DNA of 64,000 nucleotides. Origin: Anaerolineae bacterium. Its GTDB lineage: Bacteria; Chloroflexota; Anaerolineae; Promineifilales; Promineifilaceae. A program made the position numbers and the translations under genes. The notes beneath the pieces were generated by a model. The model ran no database searches. It saw only the letters and a list, made by a program, of their open reading frames with translations, and was not told where the DNA came from. The DNA is taken from NCBI GenBank assembly GCA_023384415.1, contig JAHDWJ010000018.1:83684-147683 (forward strand). The letters run 5' to 3'. Shown here in pieces: positions 34,974 through 44,537 of the stretch; positions within the stretch are counted from its first letter, which is position 1, and each line of letters opens with the position of its first letter.

Positions 34974-36842
34974 ATGACGCAAATAATTTTAAACCGTAAC
35001 AAACAGCTAGATGAATCCCGGCAACAGCGCGAAGAGCGTATCCGCGATTTGCTGCCCGATGAGCGTGAGGATGATAACCTGGGACGAGCCTATGATGGCC
35101 GGCTGGTGCGCCGCCTTTTAGGCTATATTGGCCCATATAAGCGACAGCTTTATCTGGCTCTGGTACTGATGACTGTCTCGGCTTTGCTTAATGTGGTAGC
35201 CCCCTGGCTCATTGGGCAGGCGATTGACCAGGGTATTCGGGATGGGAGCGTCAGCCAACTGCGCTTGTGGACGTTGTGGTTTGTTGCGGCCGCCATGTTA
35301 GAGTGGGTCACCAATCGCGGCCGCATCACCGTCATGGCCTACGTCGCTACTCGCGTCGTCGCCGACATTCGCAGCGGCCTCTTTCGCCACCTGCAAAGCC
35401 TCTCCCTCAACTTCTTCAACAATTACAGCGTAGGCCGGTTGATGAGCCGCCTCATCAGTGATGTGGAAGTGCTGCAAGAGTTCATTACCTGGTCTATCAC
35501 CGGTGTCTTTCGCTCTTTATTCACCTTAATTGGGATCATCATTACCCTGCTGCTGCTCAATTGGCGGCTGGCTTTGCTCGTCTTTCTCGTCCTACCCGTC
35601 ATGGTCTGGGTCACTAACCAATGGCGTGTGCGGGTGCGGGATGCGTACCGGGCTACCCGCCGGCGTATCTCTGTGATCAACGGCTACCTGAACGAATCCA
35701 TCACCGGCATTCGCGTCACTAAAAGTTTCACCCGTGAAACAGCCAACGCCCAGCGATTTGATGATCTTAACCAATCTTATTTTGATGCCAACGTAGAGGC
35801 CACCCGCGTATCAGCCATCTTCTTCCCCGCGATAGATTTTCTGGGCACGGTGGCCACAGCTATCGTTGTGGGTATTGGCGGCTGGCTGGTACTGGGGGAT
35901 GCCTTGAGTGCCGGGGCTTTGCTGGCCTTTATCCTCTATGTGCAGCGATTTTTTGAGCCGATCCAGGAAATGGCCCGCCGTTACAATACCTTCCAATCTA
36001 CCATGGCCGCCAGCGAACGGCTGTTCCGCCTGTTAGATACGGAGCCGGATTTGCAAGATGCCCCAGATGCCATCCCTCTGCCCCCAATCAAAGGGCGGGT
36101 GGTGCTAGAAAATCTCTCCTTCAGTTATAAAAACGGAGAGCCGGTGCTGTACGATGTGAATCTGGTGGCCGAACCTGGCGAACGTATCGCCCTGGTGGGG
36201 GAGACAGGCGCGGGCAAAAGTACCATTATCCGGCTGCTGGCCCGGTTTTATGAAGTGGAAGAGGGGTCCATTACCATTGATGGTTATGATTTGCGCCAGG
36301 TGACGATGGCCAGTTTGCGTTCCCAGTTGGGGATTGTGCTGCAAGACACGTTTCTCTTTTCGGGCACGGTGGCGGATAATATTCGTTATGGTCGCCTGGA
36401 GGCGACGGATGAGGAGCTGGTCGCGGCCGCGACCGCTGTTGGAGCCCATCCGTTTATCCAAAAGATGGCCGATGGGTATGCCACAGATGTGGGGGAGAAT
36501 GGGGTCAACCTGAGTGTGGGGCAGCGGCAAATTCTCTCTTTTGCCCGTGCCTTGTTAGCCAACCCTCGTGTGCTTATTTTGGATGAGGCCACCAGCAGCG
36601 TAGATACAGCTACGGAGAAACAGATTCAACTGGCGTTGGATGAGTTGATGGCTGGCCGTACCAGTTTTGTCATCGCTCACCGGCTGAGTACCATCATCAG
36701 TGCTGATAAAATTGTGGTGCTGGATCATGGCCGGATTGTAGAGATGGGGACACATGAGGAGCTGCTGGAACGACGCGGCCGCTACTATCATCTATACACC
36801 ATGCAATGGGCACAAGCGGTAGGGGCAGGGGGTAGTGTGTAG
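34974..36842 (+). CDS. Heterodimeric ABC exporter subunit 2 (catalytic ATP site half)
   Basis: The 622-residue half-transporter has six helices (about residues 50-345) and an NBD with GETGAGKST near 411, a changed signature LSVGQRQI near 512, canonical Walker B VLILDEATSS near 535 and H-loop VIAHR near 567. These residues complement subunit 1: Walker A/B of this subunit plus LSGGQ of subunit 1 form the active site. It starts 21 bp after subunit 1, so they are cotranscribed. The terminator at 36961-36990 ends the operon. Confidence 0.92.
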   Translation: MTQIILNRNKQLDESRQQREERIRDLLPDEREDDNLGRAYDGRLVRRLLGYIGPYKRQLYLALVLMTVSALLNVVAPWLIGQAIDQGIRDGSVSQLRLWTLWFVAAAMLEWVTNRGRITVMAYVATRVVADIRSGLFRHLQSLSLNFFNNYSVGRLMSRLISDVEVLQEFITWSITGVFRSLFTLIGIIITLLLLNWRLALLVFLVLPVMVWVTNQWRVRVRDAYRATRRRISVINGYLNESITGIRVTKSFTRETANAQRFDDLNQSYFDANVEATRVSAIFFPAIDFLGTVATAIVVGIGGWLVLGDALSAGALLAFILYVQRFFEPIQEMARRYNTFQSTMAASERLFRLLDTEPDLQDAPDAIPLPPIKGRVVLENLSFSYKNGEPVLYDVNLVAEPGERIALVGETGAGKSTIIRLLARFYEVEEGSITIDGYDLRQVTMASLRSQLGIVLQDTFLFSGTVADNIRYGRLEATDEELVAAATAVGAHPFIQKMADGYATDVGENGVNLSVGQRQILSFARALLANPRVLILDEATSSVDTATEKQIQLALDELMAGRTSFVIAHRLSTIISADKIVVLDHGRIVEMGTHEELLERRGRYYHLYTMQWAQAVGAGGSV

Positions 36843-36960
36843 GAGCATAGCCTTGGGGTTGCTTTCGACTGTAGCTGCTGCCCTCAACTGGTCAGATACA
36901 GGGCCGCTCCCTATACCTGGTATTACCCCCCCAAAAAATTCCTAAAAGGGCTGGGCAACA

Positions 36961-36990
36961 AAAAAGGGACACCAACAGGTGTCCCTTTTT
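36961..36990. terminator. Bidirectional rho-independent terminator
   Basis: AAAAAGGGACACC (36961-36973) pairs with GGTGTCCCTTTTT (36978-36990), four-base loop, with A and T runs on both sides. It separates the converging ABC operon and the gene at 37047-39845. Confidence 0.92.
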
Positions 36991-37046
36991 TGTTTATTTC
37001 TACTACATCTAGCTAAATGGGTTCAATCCTGGATGAGTGAACTCAC

Positions 37047-39845
37047 TCAGCGGCGGACGAACAGGCGGCGGCTGCCAAGAAGGGTGAACATGATGAACGC
37101 GGCCGCAGCCAAAATCATCATCACCGTCTGCATCGCCCCATCGCTGCCACCTACACTGCTCAAGCTCACATCTGTTGGCTGGCCATTGACCGTAGCACTA
37201 TCTGTACCCACCGCCTGAATCGCAGTGCCGTCAATGTAGGCTGTCCAGGTCACAATATTGGTGACAGATTCAGAGGTCAGGGTATAAGCGGCGGTGAACC
37301 AATAAGTGGCGGCCGGCCCCAAATCGAAAGGCAGCCCATTTGCCAACGTCCCCATCACATCATCCTCAACCGTGTGGTGAGTCAGGGTAATATTGCCCGT
37401 GTTTTCCACCGCATAGCAGTAATAAACCGTGCTGCCATAAGGAACCGAGATGGTTGAAGTCGTGGCACAAGTTGTGGGGTCCGTGCCCACGGTTTTATTG
37501 ACGGCGATTTCTGGCATACCAGCCATTACCGTCACCGTAGCACTATCCGTGTCAAAGGTGGTGACCAGGGTGTTGGTGATAAAAGCGGTCCAAGTGACAA
37601 CATTGGTGACACTGCTGTTGATAATAGCTGAGGCGGTGAAGAAGGTCGTGGCACTGGGGGCCAACGTAGACGGGAAGTTAGCGATGAGGGTGCCCAGCTC
37701 ACTATCTTCAACCGTATGGTGGGTCAGGGTGATGTCGCCACTGTTTTGCACCGTGTAGCAGTAAGTCACCTCTGTACCTGCGGGAACCGTGATGTTGTTC
37801 GTCGCCGCACAAATGGACGCATCCGTCCCTACCGTCTTGGTCACATTCACCGCCGGGTTTACCGGCATACAGGCCGTCACACTGACATCATCAATAGCCA
37901 GACCAGCCAAATGGACAGTGGCGTTAGAATCCAGGTGGAAGAGCATCTCGATATTTTGTCCGGCATAGCTGCTAATATCCCGTTCCCACACACTCCACCC
38001 GGCACTAGATTGAATGGTCGTCGCCGGATTGCCAACCGAGTTGGTCATGGTTGGGCCAAGCCACTCCCAAAGGCGGGTGGGAGACCCACCACCGGCTAAC
38101 TGGACATCTACATAGGCCCGGTCGCTGCCAGCATCTTGTATCTGGTATTTCTGCGCCCATGAGAGGATGACAGGACCAGTCAGCCCGGTCAGGTTAATGT
38201 TGGGGGTTAATAGGTTTTGGTTGCTGTTGGCGTTGTAAGTGCCGGTCAAATCGGTAACCCAACAGTTGCTGCCACTGTTACAACTGTTGATTGGGTAGAA
38301 GGTTGGCGCACCCCACTGCCATTCATTCTCTGTTCCCGAAGAGGTAAACCCACCGTCGTTAGCTTCCAGATCGGTGCTGAAAACGGTAACGGGGAGTTGG
38401 TTAGGCCCACAGCTGCTGGGCAGTGGTTCTGGTTCACAGATGGTGATAGACCAGCTATTTAGCGTCCCCCCATTGGCTGCCAGATCGTCACGGATGTCTA
38501 ACCGCCAGACCCCCCCCGCATCTATGCCATCGAACCAATCCAACCGGTAAGCCTGTTCAGGGGCATAACGCATACCGGAGTTTATGGTGAAGAGGCCAAT
38601 GGGGATGCCCGCCTCATCGTCGAGGATCAGGTTCATGCCCTGCTGGGCGGCCGCGCCGACATCGGTGAAGAGACCATTGTCATTGCCCGCCGGGGAGACC
38701 AGGTGTACGTCTAGATCAGCCATGGCCGTATGGGTAATATGGATGGTCACATCTATATCCGCAATGCGGGGGTTGCCCGGCACCGTGAGGGTCGAAGAAA
38801 CCAGCCCTGGCCCGGTGGGGATAGTCACGGGGACATCGGTGCTGGTATAGGTGGTACAGTTAGCCGTCGCTGGAGTGTGAGGGAAGACGGAGACTGATAG
38901 ATGGTAAGTCCAGGCCGGGTTGCCCCCACTGGCGGCCTGATCTACATAGACCAGGTAAGTACCAGCATTTTGTACTGTCATAAAAAACGCTTCCGAATTG
39001 GGTGAGGTAGTGCTGGCGTCATTGGCGAGTAAAATGCTGGCTGGTGCGCCAAAGGCCCCTAACCCCACACGCCCATTCCAGGTGGTTCCCCCATCACGCT
39101 CGGGATCCATATCCAGGCTAATAAATACCGTATCACCGGCATTCAGGGCAATGGTGAAAACATCATTATCGGCCGCCGGGTTAATCACCCCGCTTACCCA
39201 ACCGGATGCAGGTATAGGCTGCCCGCCATTGGCCAGGTTATTGGGTTCGGTCTCGGCTGTTGGGCTGCCACTACGCAGTTGGAAATAGAGGCGGTAGGGT
39301 CGCAGCTGCCCGGTAGCCGAAAAATGACTTACCCGAAGGTAGTAGGTGCCCCCGGCGGGTATGGTGACACCGGCAATAGATGAGGAAAGTCCACCGAATG
39401 TGCCATCATCATCGTCAAATTCCAGGATGGTTGTGCCATCTGTGTCTAAAACCCATAGCCGGCTGTCGGTGCTGGCATTGCCGGAGAATGATGTCATGGT
39501 AGCCGCATAGACCCGGTCACCCGCGGCCGCGGTGAAGGAAAAATAATCTTCATCGGCGTTGGGGTAGATGTTGGCCTCAATGACGGCACTACTACCGGTG
39601 ATGGGATTGGCCGTAGCGGCGGTGCCATTTGGCTCTACTTCATACATGATGGCCGGGCCATAGGCCAGAGAACGGCCCGAAGATGAGGGGACAAAGCCGG
39701 TGGCCAGAAGTTCTACAACTCCGTCTGCCCCGCTGCTTTCTGCTTCTGGTTTGTCGCCGGACGCGGCCGCGCCCAGGCCGGTGAATAGGACCAACAAAAG
39801 CGGTACAAGCAAAAACAAAAACAGATACACACGTTGTTTTTTCAC
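37047..39845 (-). CDS. Exported surface protein with PPC, P-domain and DUF11-like repeats
   Basis: The 932-residue protein (GTG 39845, AGGAGG five bases upstream) has a signal peptide, two PPC/bacterial pre-peptidase C-terminal domains (about residues 65-330, EVEPNGTAATANPI and ETEPNNLANGG), a proprotein-convertase P domain (about 335-470, ending WSITICEPEP), a MAM-like region, and two conserved DUF11-like repeats with VTYCYTVQNSGDITLTHHTVEDSELGTL. The C-terminus has PTDVSL, a helix and RRLFVRR, resembling the surface proteins further right. It is likely an extracellular adhesin or accessory protein. Confidence 0.82.
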   Translation of the reverse strand: MKKQRVYLFLFLLVPLLLVLFTGLGAAASGDKPEAESSGADGVVELLATGFVPSSSGRSLAYGPAIMYEVEPNGTAATANPITGSSAVIEANIYPNADEDYFSFTAAAGDRVYAATMTSFSGNASTDSRLWVLDTDGTTILEFDDDDGTFGGLSSSIAGVTIPAGGTYYLRVSHFSATGQLRPYRLYFQLRSGSPTAETEPNNLANGGQPIPASGWVSGVINPAADNDVFTIALNAGDTVFISLDMDPERDGGTTWNGRVGLGAFGAPASILLANDASTTSPNSEAFFMTVQNAGTYLVYVDQAASGGNPAWTYHLSVSVFPHTPATANCTTYTSTDVPVTIPTGPGLVSSTLTVPGNPRIADIDVTIHITHTAMADLDVHLVSPAGNDNGLFTDVGAAAQQGMNLILDDEAGIPIGLFTINSGMRYAPEQAYRLDWFDGIDAGGVWRLDIRDDLAANGGTLNSWSITICEPEPLPSSCGPNQLPVTVFSTDLEANDGGFTSSGTENEWQWGAPTFYPINSCNSGSNCWVTDLTGTYNANSNQNLLTPNINLTGLTGPVILSWAQKYQIQDAGSDRAYVDVQLAGGGSPTRLWEWLGPTMTNSVGNPATTIQSSAGWSVWERDISSYAGQNIEMLFHLDSNATVHLAGLAIDDVSVTACMPVNPAVNVTKTVGTDASICAATNNITVPAGTEVTYCYTVQNSGDITLTHHTVEDSELGTLIANFPSTLAPSATTFFTASAIINSSVTNVVTWTAFITNTLVTTFDTDSATVTVMAGMPEIAVNKTVGTDPTTCATTSTISVPYGSTVYYCYAVENTGNITLTHHTVEDDVMGTLANGLPFDLGPAATYWFTAAYTLTSESVTNIVTWTAYIDGTAIQAVGTDSATVNGQPTDVSLSSVGGSDGAMQTVMMILAAAAFIMFTLLGSRRLFVRR

Positions 39846-39972
39846 AATATCCTCCTTACTTACTCAATTTGGTTGCTAAAAGGATCATCGGCTGAGTTCC
39901 CCAACTCTGGCCAACGATGCTGGGAACAGTGGATTACCTGATAATGCCCAATGGAAAAGGGCAGTCCCAGAT

Positions 39973-40128
39973 ATGGATACGGTTGTTGCTCAGAAGCGAA
40001 TGATTCACGCCACTAGAAGACAGAACCCGTTTTGGGATAGGGTGATGTCGTTATTTTACGATATGTTTGACTCTGGACAACCGCAATTGTATCAAGGGCT
40101 GGAGGGGTGTCCAATTTGTGGCGTATAG
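39973..40128 (+). CDS. Possible small protein or fragment ending in CPICGV
   Basis: An open frame ends at TAG 40126-40128. From ATG 39973 it has 51 codons (DTVVAQKRMIHATRRQNPFWDR..., ending LEGCPICGV) and its frame stays open upstream to a stop near 39886 without another clear start. Composition looks coding, and Cys-Pro-Ile-Cys could be half of a zinc knuckle. It has no visible ribosome site. It might also be a remnant of a longer gene. It lies in the 290-base spacer between the surface protein and gmhB-like gene, where nothing else is seen. Confidence 0.3.
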   Translation: MDTVVAQKRMIHATRRQNPFWDRVMSLFYDMFDSGQPQLYQGLEGCPICGV

Positions 40129-40135
40129 GGGCCTT

Positions 40136-40690
40136 CTATCTTGCGTTTGTGACCAGAGCGGCCAGGGCTTCTTGTAAGGTAGGATAAATAGGGAATGGGT
40201 GGAGCGCGGCCGCGTCTGGCAGGTTAGCCTGTCCTGCGCCGCGCCCGGTTAAAACCAACGCGGCCGCTCGAACCCCCGCTGCCCGACCAGCCTGAATATC
40301 GGTAAGGGCATCCCCTACCATGATGGATTGGCTTAAATCGAGCTGGTACAGTTGGGCCGCCTGGAGCAGCAACCCGGGCTGAGGTTTGCGGCAGGTACAT
40401 CTGGCCTGAGGGGCATGGGGGCACATCAGCACCCCATCAATGCGCCCTCCCTGGTTTTGCACGGCGGCGATGATTTGTTGGTTGATGGCGGCCGCGTCGT
40501 CCAGGGTGAGGATGCCCCGCCCAATGGCGGATTGGTTGGTGACGACGATGATTTTATGGGGAAGATGGCTCGCCGCTTGTAGGGCGTTGATGGCCTGGGG
40601 GATAAAAATGACATCTTGCCAACGACGCACGTAATCGGCCCGGTTTTCGTTGATGACGCCGTCGCGGTCGAGGAAGATGGCGGGGTGCAT
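40136..40690 (-). CDS. HAD-family phosphatase, GmhB-like (histidinol-phosphate/heptose bisphosphatase type)
   Basis: The 184-residue protein has the HAD motif I FLDRDGVINEN near residue 8, motif II VVTNQSAIGRG near 50, the inserted zinc site CPHAPQARCTCRKP (about residues 96-108) that is diagnostic of GmhB/HisB-N phosphatases, and MVGDALTDIQAGRAAG near 130. GmhB removes the 7-phosphate from D-glycero-D-manno-heptose 1,7-bisphosphate. Since no heptose genes are present, another sugar phosphate is possible. Five octamer palindromes lie in or just beside this gene. Confidence 0.88.
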   Translation of the reverse strand: MHPAIFLDRDGVINENRADYVRRWQDVIFIPQAINALQAASHLPHKIIVVTNQSAIGRGILTLDDAAAINQQIIAAVQNQGGRIDGVLMCPHAPQARCTCRKPQPGLLLQAAQLYQLDLSQSIMVGDALTDIQAGRAAGVRAAALVLTGRGAGQANLPDAAALHPFPIYPTLQEALAALVTNAR

Positions 40691-40729
40691 GGAGGGCAGG
40701 GGCAGCGAGCTGTAAGCAGTAGGCAGCAG

Positions 40730-41290
40730 CTAAAATTTGCGGCCGCAAGAGGCACAAAAGCGGTCTTCGGGGTCACGGGGGCGGCCGCATTGGCTGCAAA
40801 ACCGTTCGACTATTTCACCGAACGCGGCCGCAGGTTGAGCCGTTTCCAGTGAGGTGGTCCGGGCACGTTTGCGGGCGATGGCCGCTTCAATAGCGGCATC
40901 GGCCCCACTTGCGGCCGCGAGTGCTGGCTGGGGCGCCAGGTGGCCGTTGCTCTGGGGCACCTGGCCCCGCTGCCGGGTGATGGCCGACTCGATGGCCGCG
41001 TCTAGCCGGGGATCAACCAGTTCGTCTAACTGTTTGAGTAAAGAGGCGGCCTGTTCGATGAGCTGCGGCCGCGCCCTGGCATATACCTCTGGGTCAATCT
41101 TGCTCGTCTCATGGTCAAAATCCATCTGCCGGATTTGCTCCAGCAGAGCATCTTTTTGGATGAGCAGCTGCTGCCGGCGGGAAGGTAAAGGGTTGGACTG
41201 CGGCCGCGCCGTTTGCCAATAGGGCTGTCCCAAAAACAGCCCCACCCCGATCAAGATAGCTAAACCGAAGATAATCGCGCCAGTAGTCAT
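40730..41290 (-). CDS. CcmI-like membrane protein with C-terminal zinc ribbon
   Basis: The 186-residue protein has one N-terminal helix (residues 3-22), a charged helical region with LLIQKDALLEQIRQMDFDHETSKIDPEVY (the pattern of the CcmI/CycH N-terminal part) and a C-terminal zinc ribbon CSQC-x10-CASC. It stands at the end of the ccm gene series (ccmE, ccmF, ccmH, ccmG), consistent with a CcmI-related role in handling apocytochrome. The TPR part of CcmI is replaced by an Ala-rich linker and the ribbon. Seven palindromes occur in 560 bp. Confidence 0.7.
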   Translation of the reverse strand: MTTGAIIFGLAILIGVGLFLGQPYWQTARPQSNPLPSRRQQLLIQKDALLEQIRQMDFDHETSKIDPEVYARARPQLIEQAASLLKQLDELVDPRLDAAIESAITRQRGQVPQSNGHLAPQPALAAASGADAAIEAAIARKRARTTSLETAQPAAAFGEIVERFCSQCGRPRDPEDRFCASCGRKF

Positions 41291-41329
41291 AGTGAGAAGT
41301 AAGAGGTATGAGGTGAGTAGTGAGGAATT

Positions 41330-41935
41330 TCAATTCTGTAACAACCGATCAATCTGCTGATACAATGTTTGTTCCGTAATCGGGCCAATATGGATATAGG
41401 CCACCTGCCCCTGCTGGTCAATGATGAATGTCTCCGGGACGCCGGTAATCCCATAAGCCTTAGAGATCAGTCCGCGCAAATCGGGGGCATTGGGGTAGGT
41501 CACATTAAACTCGGTCAGGTAGCCGCGTGATTTTGGTTCAACATCCACATAAGCTACTCCTAAAAACAGCACCCCTTTGTCCCGATATGCTCGCCAGGTA
41601 TCTTCCAACAAATCGGCCTCATAGCGGCATTCCACACACCAGGAAGCCCAAAAATTAAGGACGACTATCTGCCCGGCAAAATCATCCAGGGTAGAGCTGG
41701 TTTTGCCTTGCCATTCATAGCCATCATAATATTGCACCGTAAACCTGGGGGCCGGCCCCCCTTCGATGGGGCGGGAGCGGTTGCTGTTGACCAACCCCCA
41801 GCCTAACAAGGCCAGGAGGGCAAACAATCCTACCAACGCCGCCGCACGTAACGGTGTCACCAATGGGGGTGAAACATCAGCGGCCGCCTGGGCCTCATCT
41901 GTGGTTGCATTTGGGTTCGTACTTATCTCAGCCAT
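41330..41935 (-). CDS. TlpA/ResA/CcmG-type thioredoxin
   Basis: The 201-residue protein has one helix near residues 30-48 as membrane anchor and a thioredoxin domain facing outside, with FWASWCVECRYEADLLEDTW, the CxxC active site being Cys-Val-Glu-Cys near residue 108, and the cis-proline segment TGVPETFIIDQQGQVAYIHIGP. In cytochrome c maturation CcmG keeps the apocytochrome heme-binding cysteines reduced. Gene order ccmF-ccmH-ccmG supports this role. Starts at ATG 41935. Confidence 0.9.
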   Translation of the reverse strand: MAEISTNPNATTDEAQAAADVSPPLVTPLRAAALVGLFALLALLGWGLVNSNRSRPIEGGPAPRFTVQYYDGYEWQGKTSSTLDDFAGQIVVLNFWASWCVECRYEADLLEDTWRAYRDKGVLFLGVAYVDVEPKSRGYLTEFNVTYPNAPDLRGLISKAYGITGVPETFIIDQQGQVAYIHIGPITEQTLYQQIDRLLQN

Positions 41936-41959
41936 AGTTTTCTCAAAGTTGCAAACTCG

Positions 41960-42460
41960 CTACTCCCCCACGCCCAACTCTCGCTCAATTTGCTCCCGAT
42001 ATGGGTCTAAAGTGGTATTAGTTTTAGGGGGTGGAGACTGGGTTGCTGCGGGGGCTGGCAGGGCCGTACCCGCCTGCTTCAACCGATAGAGGGAAAAGGA
42101 AAAAATACCCCCACCCAGCAGCAGCAGCACCACCGGTACAACCCACACCGTCAGATTAAACCCTTGCCGGGGCGGTTCAGATAGCACCTGGGGGCCAAAA
42201 TTGGCGGCAAAATAATCCAAAATTTCCGGTTTCGATTTTCCCTCGGCCAACTGCTGCCGGATTAAATCTCGCCAATCCTGGCAGGTTTGCGTGGGGCAAA
42301 CATCCAGGGGGGTGCTTTCACAGGTAGGGCAAAACAGATCACGGGCGACCGCATTCACCTCATCCGCCGTGACATCACCAACGCTCCGTTGGGCCAAAAC
42401 AGCCCCCGGCAGCAGCAAAGCTAATAACAGCCCCAAACCTAGATAAACCCAAACCTTCAT
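41960..42460 (-). CDS. ccmH: Cytochrome c biogenesis protein CcmH
   Basis: The product (153 residues if ATG 42460 is used, with a G-rich ribosome site) has a signal peptide, a three-helix CcmH domain and a C-terminal membrane helix. Its redox motif is ARDLFCPTCESTPLDVCPTQTC, where the family has LRCxxC; here the Cys pair is CPTC with additional Cys residues. CcmH reduces apocytochrome disulphides before heme attachment. It overlaps or abuts ccmF by a few bases. Confidence 0.85.
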   Translation of the reverse strand: MKVWVYLGLGLLLALLLPGAVLAQRSVGDVTADEVNAVARDLFCPTCESTPLDVCPTQTCQDWRDLIRQQLAEGKSKPEILDYFAANFGPQVLSEPPRQGFNLTVWVVPVVLLLLGGGIFSFSLYRLKQAGTALPAPAATQSPPPKTNTTLDPYREQIERELGVGE

Positions 42461-42495
42461 AAACAACCCCCAACTCAAAGCTAGAAACTCAAAAC

Positions 42496-44502
42496 TCAAT
42501 CCCCCGCCGCTGGTTGTAAGGCAGAAATTTGCGCGGCCGCTTTCACCTTTTCATCCACCGGGTCGGGCCAGGCCGCAATCAGTGTACCAATGATAAAAAT
42601 GAACCCCCCAGCCCACACCCAATTGATCAACGGGTTAAAATAGGCCCGGAAAGTGGCCGCATTGGCCGAAAACCCTTCCCAATTCACAATCAGAACATAA
42701 AAATCTTCACCAATCGTCGCCCGCAAATCGGGAATGGTCATTGGTTGGCGAGTGCGAGTGTATAACTCATTGCGCGGGGTCAGGGTTTTGACCAGGCGGC
42801 CATTGTCATAGAGGGAAAGGTTGGCTTCGGTAATCAGCAAATCGTCAGCTCCGGCATATTCACGCATCCCGTTAAAGGTCATTGTGTACCGCCCCAGGCT
42901 GAGAGATTGCCCGGTGGCCAATCGGATTTGGGTTTGTTGTTGGTAAAATTCCACCCCGATAATGCCAAAGGCCATCACCAACACCCCCAGGTGAATCCAA
43001 TACCCCCCATAACGCCGCCGGTTACGGGCCATTAAACTACTAAACGCCACCCAGACAGATTCCCCTTTGCCTTTCATGCGGGCATGGGTGCCCTTGCCAA
43101 ATTCCAGCAAAGTTAAAATGGTGGAGAAGGTGATGATCCACAACCCTAAAGGGGACCCCCATCCATGCAGAGGGATAACAAAGTAGAGGACAGCGATGAA
43201 AATAGTTGTTACCAAAGCTGGCCAGCGCAGAGACATTTGCAACCGTTGGGCGCTGCTGCGATACCACATGGTGAGCGGGGCAACTCCCATTAATAGGAGC
43301 AAAGCCGCAAAGAGCGGGCCGTTCACTTTCTCATAATATGGCTCACCTACATTCATCTTCTCTCCCGTAACCAGTTCAGAAAGAATGGGGAAAGTTGTGC
43401 CGATGAAGGTGGCAACCAGAATGCTGAGAAAAATGTAATTGTTGAACAGGAAGGCTGCTTCACGAGAAAGAAAGGAGCTGATATGGTGGCTGGATTTGAA
43501 TTGATCCAGGCGCAGAATGATAAGGACCAGGGAGCCGAAGAAGACCAGGCAAAGGAAGCCAAAGAAGTAAGGGCCAATAGGTGATTGGGCAAAGGAGTGT
43601 ACGGAGGTGATGACCCCGCTGCGAACGATGAACGTGCCATAAATCATCAGGCAGAAGGTGAGGATGATCAACCCCATATTCCAGAGGCGGAACATGCCCC
43701 GTTTCTCCTGAATCATAACGGAATGGAGAAAGGCAGTGGCGGCTAACCAGGGCATGAACGAGGCGTTTTCGACCGGGTCCCAGGCCCAATAACCACCCCA
43801 CCCCAATACGTCATACGCCCAGCGGCCGCCGAGTATTAACCCCAGGCTCAAAAACAGCCAGCCTACCAGGGTCCAACGGCGGGTGATACGAATCCAGCCA
43901 TCATCCACATCCCCTTTGATGAGGGAAGCCATGGCAAAGGCATACGGGATGGTCAGGCTGACGAAGCCCAAATAGAGCATAGGGGGATGGATGATCATGC
44001 CAGGATGGCGCAGGAGTGGGTTTAACCCTTGCCCATCGGCGGGAATGAAAGGCAGACGGGTGAATGGGTTTTCTAAAAAGTTGCTGACCAGGAGAAAGAA
44101 TCCCTGGGTAACGGCCAAAACGAAAATGACCAGGGGGATGAGGTGTTCTTCGCCGCGCCATTGGCGGAGCATGGCAGCAAAAAGGAAGACGGCCAGGAGT
44201 AGGTTCCAGAACAAGAGTGAGCCAGCCTGCCCCCCCCATAAGGCGGTTACTTTGAGGTAGGTGGGCATCCCCAGGCTAGAGACGTTGGCGACATATTGCA
44301 GGGAGAAGTCACCCGCCAGCAGGGAGTAGATGATGGCGGCTGAGGAAACGGCTACCAGGGGGAAAATGACCAGGATGGCGTTACGGGCACTGGCAGTAGC
44401 GGCCGGCCGGTTTTGCACGGCCCCAACAAGAGAGGCGATGGCTGCGTAGGCGGCCGCGCCGAAGGCAATCAATAAAGAGATTTGACCAATATCAGCAATC
44501 AT
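42496..44502 (-). CDS. ccmF: Cytochrome c heme lyase subunit CcmF
   Basis: CcmF ligates heme to apocytochrome c in system I. The 668-residue protein has about 14 helices and the heme-handling WWD-type motif GWGGYWAWDPVENASFMPWLAATAFLHS near residues 236-265. The external His residues typical of the family are seen near the RLPFIPADGQGLNPLLRHPGMIIHPP loop. The gene begins at ATG 44502. It is separated from ccmE by a retropepsin-like gene pair without palindromes. Confidence 0.93.
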   Translation of the reverse strand: MIADIGQISLLIAFGAAAYAAIASLVGAVQNRPAATASARNAILVIFPLVAVSSAAIIYSLLAGDFSLQYVANVSSLGMPTYLKVTALWGGQAGSLLFWNLLLAVFLFAAMLRQWRGEEHLIPLVIFVLAVTQGFFLLVSNFLENPFTRLPFIPADGQGLNPLLRHPGMIIHPPMLYLGFVSLTIPYAFAMASLIKGDVDDGWIRITRRWTLVGWLFLSLGLILGGRWAYDVLGWGGYWAWDPVENASFMPWLAATAFLHSVMIQEKRGMFRLWNMGLIILTFCLMIYGTFIVRSGVITSVHSFAQSPIGPYFFGFLCLVFFGSLVLIILRLDQFKSSHHISSFLSREAAFLFNNYIFLSILVATFIGTTFPILSELVTGEKMNVGEPYYEKVNGPLFAALLLLMGVAPLTMWYRSSAQRLQMSLRWPALVTTIFIAVLYFVIPLHGWGSPLGLWIITFSTILTLLEFGKGTHARMKGKGESVWVAFSSLMARNRRRYGGYWIHLGVLVMAFGIIGVEFYQQQTQIRLATGQSLSLGRYTMTFNGMREYAGADDLLITEANLSLYDNGRLVKTLTPRNELYTRTRQPMTIPDLRATIGEDFYVLIVNWEGFSANAATFRAYFNPLINWVWAGGFIFIIGTLIAAWPDPVDEKVKAAAQISALQPAAGD

Positions 44503-44537
44503 TCTGACTTCCTTAATCTGCCCAAACCACCCTGTAA

